Source: Petrosia ficiformis (lineage: Eukaryota > Porifera > Demospongiae > Haplosclerida > Petrosiidae). Taken from it: DNA of 64,000 bases. Below are positions 20,163 through 64,000 of this stretch, in pieces (position 1 is the first letter of the stretch; every line of letters begins with the position of its first letter). A program made the translations under genes and the position numbers. Under the pieces are notes generated by a model. The model saw only the letters and a program-made list of their open reading frames with translations. It had not been told where the DNA came from and did no database searches. The stretch covers positions 6,411,201 to 6,475,200 of the forward strand of contig OX345637.1 of the NCBI GenBank assembly GCA_947044365.1, in the 5' to 3' direction.

Positions 20163-22047
20163 TTGATTTACTTAAATTAGGTGCTGATGTGTATTATATT
20201 TAACAATCTTGTAACTTATTGTATGTTGTGTACAATGGTTCTTTCCTATTCTATGACTTCATTGTTAATTTAGTGGCTAAAGAAAGATTCATTGTGGTGT
20301 GTTTTGAAACAAGTAAATGTACACTTAATTGAAGTGAAGCTCAGTACCATAGTGGACTAACTCAAAATCAATTATTGTCCATATTGCATATAACTGCATT
20401 AAACAGGAATGCACTTGCAGTATGGAACTCTCGCCACAAGTGTGATTGGGCAACATGATTACTATCGAAAAATAATTGTAGACACTACTTGATGAATAAT
20501 TATACTGATAATACAACTTGCACTGTAGTCCTATCAAGAGTAGCTACATAGTTCCTAGTGTAAGTGTTTAATTTCATATAAAATCAAGTAGAAAATAGTT
20601 TTGTGGCCATCAAATTGCATAAAATGAAATAGAAAATGATCATTATGGCAGAAACCTTAGAGCAGTTTGATGTTATAGCTATTAAGTTGAGTGGGGTACG
20701 AGTGTGTGTATCAGATAGTAAAGTAAAGGGAGTCATGGCTACATTAATTTTATACAATTTATATACACCTTATGGAAAACCAGGCTACATGTATTTGTGC
20801 ATTGCAGGCCTCAACAAGGCTTTGTAAACACAATTGAAGTTAAGCAATTAAAACGTTTCCTACCTTTATTAATATTTAATTACATTTTTTTATTAAAATT
20901 AATTTTTGCCATACTCAATAAAAGTTTTTTAATTATGTGTATAACATGTAATATGGGCCCAAGTAGCATATTTCACTCGCAATATCATGTATATCCTGTT
21001 CAAAAAATCAGTGATTAGCTAAGCTAATGAGAATTAATGATTTCATAGCCATAAAATGATGTTCGTGTTGGTTCAGGCCAGAGGTCACAGGGATGTGGTT
21101 GGAATGTTGTGTGTGCATCTCTCCCCATCCAACATTTACACTTGATATGCATTAACCCTTAGTGCTAATGTCACACATCTTTGACCCCTATACACTTGGG
21201 AGTGTGTTCCTAGTGTGATAAAGACATAATTGGTTTCAGTCAGCCTATGAAAATTACTAAAAATCTTGATGGCTTTTCAGCCATGCTCCATGCTTTGGCC
21301 TAAATATAGGGTGCAGGGGAAGTTTAAAGGATGGTGTCACATTGCTGTAAAACCTCATATCATGGATGTAGCTGGTGCCAACATGCAATGGTTGTTTGCT
21401 GGGAGAACACTGCATTTGAATTACTGTATCTTTGTTGTTAATGTGCAGGACTTCATGGAAGACCAGCCTTGGCTGAAGAAACATTTTCCCTTTAAACTAA
21501 TTTCTTTACTTTTCTTCAATTGTTCAATTTCATTTTCCTAATTCATCTTATGATCTTGAGTCTTAGGTGGTGCATGTGCACTCTTCTATTATAAGCAGAA
21601 AAGATTATGCATGCGTCTCATTGATCTCAAGACTAAGCCCAGGACCAAGATGTGGATAGATTCATGCATTCCATTTGATATTAATTTGTATATTGTTTCT
21701 TCTCTCCCGGGAAATTTGTATAATTTCACATCCGTTGGTGGCTCATTTGAAGTGCCAATGCTGTTTGGAAACAAACAGACAAACCTGATTACAGTGACCC
21801 TCCACTCTATCTACACAGGCGAGGGTTAATTATACACCACTACTAAATAAGAAATATTTATGTGCTTATGAAACTGTTTTGAGAGTGTATGTACTATATT
21901 ACTGTTTGCGATTAGTCCAGTATGAATGTATTGCTGGACAAGTGTAAATGTACATGATTGGGATGGATATACAATATATCACATGTTTGCTGCTGGAAAC
22001 CACAATGAGCTTGGATTATATATAATTATTATTATGCACAAAAAAAG
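20163..22047. other. Convergent intergenic region between nucleophosmin and ABCC copy 1
   Basis: Both genes end into this region. Small open frames (for example 20636-20827, 21266-21541, 21611-21829) have no recognisable domain. From about 21500 rightwards the sequence is repeated at about 49,178 onwards, which marks the left edge of the duplicated segment. Confidence 0.6.
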
Positions 22048-22053
22048 TTTATT
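22048..22053 (-). terminator. Poly(A) signal of ABCC copy 1
   Basis: AATAAA on the minus strand, 16 bp past the stop codon. The identical arrangement occurs in copy 2. Confidence 0.65.
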
Positions 22054-22068
22054 AATACATTACGCTTT

Positions 22069-45142
<23,074 letters not shown>

Positions 45143-45440
45143 CACTACAACCTTTAAATTGAAGTGCAAATAGTCAGCCGCCTGTCTAAAGTGCAAACGT
45201 GATTACGAAGATCTAATCTGTCATAGAGGAGGTATTAAGGTCATCAAATTGAGGCTTCGGATACCGGATCCGGATCAATCATCGGGACGTGGATATATTA
45301 CAGCTCGTCCCAGCCACACCCACTAGTTTAATTGTTGAGCTAAGCAGCAGATGTACCTCAATGGTTGTGTCACTCGTATTTCTCTTCACTGATCTCTTGT
45401 TCTTCACTGTGTTGTAGAATAGTTGCATGGAATATTAACA
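45143..45440 (-). promoter_or_regulatory. Upstream region of ABCC copy 1
   Basis: About 300 bp upstream of ATG 45142 is more GC-rich than its surroundings, with 'ggatccgg', a CACCC-like 'agccacaccca' and no TATA box in a convincing place. The promoter role is inferred from position only. Confidence 0.35.
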
Positions 45441-45449
45441 ATGAAAGAA

Positions 45450-47580
45450 TAATGGTAGTTTCTAAGTTGAGAAACTTTAATTTGCTGCACGATTCTACCC
45501 TGATTTAAAGGTACATTATACTCAATATTTAATGTAGTTATCATCAAGCTGTGTAATGCATTAGCACATTAGACATTAGTATCTATAGTGATCAGATCTA
45601 AAGATCTTTTAATTTGTAAACTAAACGTAAAGTGAAACTAAACAGATTTTTGCTAGTTTCTATGTCCATTGATCCCTAACTGGATTTCCTTTTAAATGTG
45701 CATTATACTGAATAACTCTATTTAGTTATGTGTCTCTCCAAGCCCTGTTGTTCTCTGTATAATAGACTGGTGACAGTATTTAATAGTGTCAGAAAATAAG
45801 GATCTTTGGTAGTTTCTGTAATGAAGCTAATGATCTTTGTATATTCCAATCACCCCCTCACTGAATTAGTTTTTAAGTGTGCGAATAATTACATAATGTT
45901 TACCCAAGCCCTGTTGTTCACTATATCTCGACTGGTCACAGTATTTAAAGTGACGAAAGCTAAGGATCTTTGACAGATTCTAATAGCAACAGAAGATAAA
46001 TCTTTGGTAATGAAGCTAAGGATCTTTGCTAGTTTCTATAGTCCAATCATCCATAACTTCGTTAGCTTTTAAGTGTGCATTATATTGAATAATTACATAT
46101 GTTTCTCCAAGCCTTGTTGTTCACATGTATAATGGACTGGTGACAGTAATTAATAGTGATGGAAAGTAAGGATCTTGGGTAATAAAGCTAAGATCTTTGA
46201 TAGTTTCTACATAATTATTCTAATCAACCCTAACTTCATTAGCCTTGTTGATAACACGTATAATAGACTAGTGACAGTATTTAATAATCACAGAAAATAA
46301 GGATCTTTAGTAATTTAACTTATGAATCCAAAAAGGGTGCATTATACTATTTCATTGTATGTTTCTCCAAGCCCTGTTGTTTTCTGTACCTTCGACTGGT
46401 GATAGTATTTAATAACAACGGAAGATAATGATCTTTGGTAATGAAGCTAAGGATCTTTGCTAGTTTGTATGTTCCAATCATCCATAACTGGATTTCCTTT
46501 TAAAGGTGCATTATACTGAATAACTCCATTTAATTGTGTATCTCTCCAAGCCCAATTGTTCACTGTATATTAGACTGGCAGAAATTAAGGATCTTTGGTA
46601 GTTAAGTTTAAGTAACGAAGATAAGGATCTTTGATCATTTCTATATTCCAATCATCCATAACTTCATTAGCTTTTAAGTGTGCATTATACAGAATAGTCT
46701 CATTTAATTTTTGTTGTTCACATGTATATATGATAGACTGGTGAAAGTATTTAATAGTGAAAGAAAGTAAGGATCTTTGGTATTGAAGCTAAGGATCTTT
46801 GATAATTTTTACATATTCCAATCAACCATGACTTCATTAGCCTTGTTGGTAACATGTATAATGGACTGGTGACAGTGTTTAATAATGACAGACAAGTAAG
46901 GATATTTGGTAGTTTAAGTAATGAAGCTAAGGATCCTTACTAATTTCTATAATCCAATGATCCCTAACTTGATTTTCTTTGCTAGTTTTTATGTTCTAAT
47001 CATCCCTAATTTGGATTTTATTTTAAAAGTGAATTATACTGAATAACTCCATTTCATTTTATGTGTCTCCAACCCCTATTGTTCACTGCATCTTTGACTG
47101 GTGACAGTATTTGATAGTGACGGAAGATAAGGATTTTGGTAATGAAGCTAAGGATCTTTGCTAGTTTCTATGTTTTAATCATCCCTAATGGGATTTCATT
47201 TTAAAGGTGCATTATACTGAATAACTCCATTTAATTGTGTATCTCTCCAAGCCCAATTGTTCACTGTATAATAGACTGGTAATAGTATTTAATAGTGATG
47301 GAAAATAAGGATCGTTGGTAAGGAAGCTAAGGATCTTTGCTAGTTTCTATGTTTTCATCATCCCTAATTGGATTTCATTTTAATGGTGAGTTATACTAAA
47401 TAATTACAACTTATATGTGTCTCTCCAAGCCCAACAGTTCACTGTATAATAGACTGGTAACAGTATTGAATAACAACACATTAAACTTAGCTACAATAAT
47501 TACATGTCTTCATAGTATCATAGAGTGTGACATAATTTCATTTAAGGATCTTTGACATTTCCTTAAGTATCGATTTATCC
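45450..47580. repeat. Degenerate ~180-bp tandem array, about 12 units
   Basis: Each unit has the order 'gtgcattatactgaataac', 'tctccaagccc.tgttgttc', 'gactggtgacagtatttaat', then 'aaggatctttg' once or twice, and 'ccaatcatccctaact'. Successive 'gcattatact' landmarks fall near 45512, 45699, 46074, 46328, 46506, 46680, 47029, 47208 and 47387. Divergence between units is high, so the array is old. It starts about 300 bp upstream of the ABCC copy 1 start codon. Confidence 0.85.
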
Positions 47581-49177
47581 TAATTTGATGCTCTTGTCAA
47601 CTCATTTGATTGTGTATGTCTTCAACCCCTGTTGTTCTCTGTGTGGAATATGGAAGGTATTTCATAGTTTCTAAATCACAGCTAATTGTCTTTGCTAGTT
47701 CTTATGTTGCATTCATCCCCTGTTTTCTATGTTCTCTGTTAGTTTTTCTCTTGCAAATAATATCTAGTGTCAGTTTAAAATGTTGTTTTAAATTAAATTT
47801 TCTAGCTTCTATCTGGAATCATGTGTTAATTAGAGGTTCTAAAATCAGCTGCTCTTTTATTGAAGTAATGGTTACTTTGATGGATTGTTATGCCATGTTG
47901 TGATGGAGTATTAAAAGCAAACAAACTTTTTCTATCATGAAATGGTATGATAGCCCAACAAATAACTAAAAATATTCAGAATTACAACACTTCAGAACAT
48001 TCTTCGTGGTACAGAAATGCATTTATTAATTACGTCATGCACTAGTTAAATACCATTTTTAAATTAAAGAATCTATCCATTGTATGTGTGTGAGCACTAT
48101 TGAATCATTTGTGTTTATCTTTCTCTCCATCTGATATTTCTTCAAGCCTTCCATAATTATATTTTGATCTCTTCATCAAATGAGCTAGCTAGAATAATTA
48201 TTGCCATAGCATTGCAAGTCTAGAAAAAGGGTATCCCGGTGTAGACCTATGGATGTTGATTTTAGAAAATAATTATGTTAAAGTAGAAAACTATGAGTGA
48301 CATTTGATGAAGAGATCAAAATATAACTACAGTTAACCCTGGCAGGCTAACTGTAGTTGCTCTCTTGAGAAAGATCGGAGTTTGATGGTGTCTAGAAAGG
48401 TAGATTTTATGGTTTCAGTGAAAAGCTACAGAATTCAGCTTTCTTCAGCCTCTTGTAAGTATAAAAGTAAAATGAATCTTCAGAAAACGGCTCTATTTGT
48501 TTTCTCAAAATACATTGTACTTGGTGCACGCCATGATTGGTGGGCGTGGCTTTCGTGGTTTTGTACAATTGTACTGTACTTATTGCGATTGCAAAAATGG
48601 CGATTTTAACCATATTTCTTCAATTACAGGACAATATAAAGCTGATCAGAAGATATGAAGGTTGCTATTAGACCAGGTTAGAGTCATATTATATAATATT
48701 CTATTTTGAAACTGATTGGAGTCGCATCCGCCCACTCCCTAGTACTACCTTAATGATTCATTGGAGGGCGTGGTGTAATTATATATACTAGCGAAATAAC
48801 GGCCTTCGGCCGTCATTTCCCTAGGTCGTCGTAAAGTCATAATGTGTTGTAGTCATAAAATAAATCAGACTAAAAATTTTGAAGATGAATGAGTAATGAT
48901 GACAAAAATGAAGAATAATCAACAATGCACAGATCATCATCTCATCTTTCTTCATCATGCATATGCTGTCTACCATTCCTGGCCTTCAGCGGTATAAGCT
49001 AGGCAAGCGTAGTATGGTTTTTAAAAGAATTATTATCTAGAATCATAATTATTTTATATATTTATACTGCAAATGAATGTATTATAATTTTTGTTTAAGC
49101 TGAGATATCTGCAATGGGAAGAATTGTGAAGAACATGCTTAGTCCTCTAAAGATTAATCCAATGGATTATAAGTAGC
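47581..49177. other. Intergenic region upstream of ABCC copy 1, right part
   Basis: Contains a 97-codon open frame (47610-47903) derived from the edge of the tandem array, an inverted pair ('ttttgatctcttcatcaaat' near 48165 and its complement near 48305), a 10-bp perfect hairpin ('ctacagttaa' / 'ttaactgtag' type, 48328-48360) and a palindromic 'acggccttcggccgt' near 48802. A GC-rich block near 48525-48560 has ATTGGT and GGGCGTGG boxes and could be a small promoter, but no convincing gene follows. Confidence 0.4.
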
Positions 49178-49747
49178 TAATTTCTTCACTTTTCTTCAAT
49201 AATTCAATTTCTATTTTCCTAATTCATCATGTGATCTTGAGTCTTAGGTGTTGCATGTGCAATCTTCTCTGGTTTGTATTATAAGCAGCAAAGATTGTGC
49301 ATGTGTCTCATTGATCTCAAGACTAAGATTCCAGGAGCCCAGGACCAAGATGTGGATAGATTCATGCACAACTTAATTCCATTTGTTTATATTAATGTTT
49401 CTTTTCTCTCCCAAGAAATTTGTATAATTTCACATCATTTGAAGTGCCAATGCTGTTTGGGAACAAACAAACAAATGTGATTACAGTAACCCTCCACTCT
49501 GTCCACACAGGCGAGGGTTAATTATATACCACTAGTAAATAAAAAAAATGTTAATTTTTATGTGCTTATGAAACTGTTTTGAGAGTGTATGTACTATATT
49601 ACTGTTTGCGATTAGTCCAGTATGAATGTATTGCTGGACAAGTTTAAATGTACATGATTGGGATGGATATACAATATATCACATGTTTGCTGCTGGAAAC
49701 CACAATGAGCTTGGATTATATATAATTATTATTATGCACAAAAAAAG

Positions 49748-49753
49748 TTTATT
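49748..49753 (-). terminator. Poly(A) signal of ABCC copy 2
   Basis: AATAAA on the minus strand, 16 bp past the stop codon, as in copy 1. Confidence 0.65.
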
Positions 49754-49768
49754 AATACAATACACTTT

Positions 49769-64000
<14,232 letters not shown>

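Noticed and set aside
21266..21829. Two open frames (91 and 72 codons) considered as a small gene
   Set aside because: The second is repeated in altered, broken form at 49,270-49,520, which speaks against conserved coding.
47610..47903. 97-codon plus-strand open frame
   Set aside because: It overlaps the edge of the ~180-bp array, with no domain and no start or splice support.

Overview
This is a eukaryotic, AT-rich metazoan window with spliced genes, GT-AG introns and dense repeats. The compact genes, the large intronless beta-helix/multi-membrane receptor-like protein and the abundance of (ACATGT)n tracts suggest a demosponge such as Amphimedon. That assignment is inference from style and protein content, not a database match.

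Layout. (1) 196-921 (+): the last three exons of an AIFM3-like FAD oxidoreductase. (2) 1353-5606 (-): one intronless 1,417-codon frame for a secreted-type beta-helix ectodomain, a Cys-rich region, about ten membrane segments and a Ser/Thr/Arg tail. (3) 5937-20162 (+): a complete 16-exon nucleophosmin gene (372 codons) with the N-terminal pentamer core, acidic tracts, Lys/TPK region and C-terminal helical domain. It lies head to head with gene 2 across only 330 bp. Its introns hold a nearly full-length hAT transposon, three short elements with hAT-like ends and several minisatellites. (4) 22069-45142 (-): a full 31-exon ABCC4/MRP4-like ABC transporter (1,386 codons) with every exon phase consistent but an in-frame TAG at codon 104. 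(5) 45143-49768: intergenic, with a degenerate ~180-bp tandem array directly upstream of gene 4. (6) 49769-64000 (-): a second ABCC4-like copy, exons 31 back to 8, running off the right edge. Genes 4 and 6 are a direct tandem duplication with a repeat distance of about 27.7 kb.

How the parts relate. The duplication gives a natural comparison: insertions present in one copy only (hAT remnant 30989-31700, foldback 31819-31975, gene-fragment insertion 51218-51945, MITEs near 59.7 and 61.3 kb) must differ by gain or loss since duplication. The intronic minisatellites also differ in length between copies (about 80 versus about 22 units; 15 versus about 8). No RNA gene, CRISPR array or bacterial-type feature was found. 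Exon boundaries were assigned by hand from reading frame, splice signals and family conservation; no RNA evidence was available.
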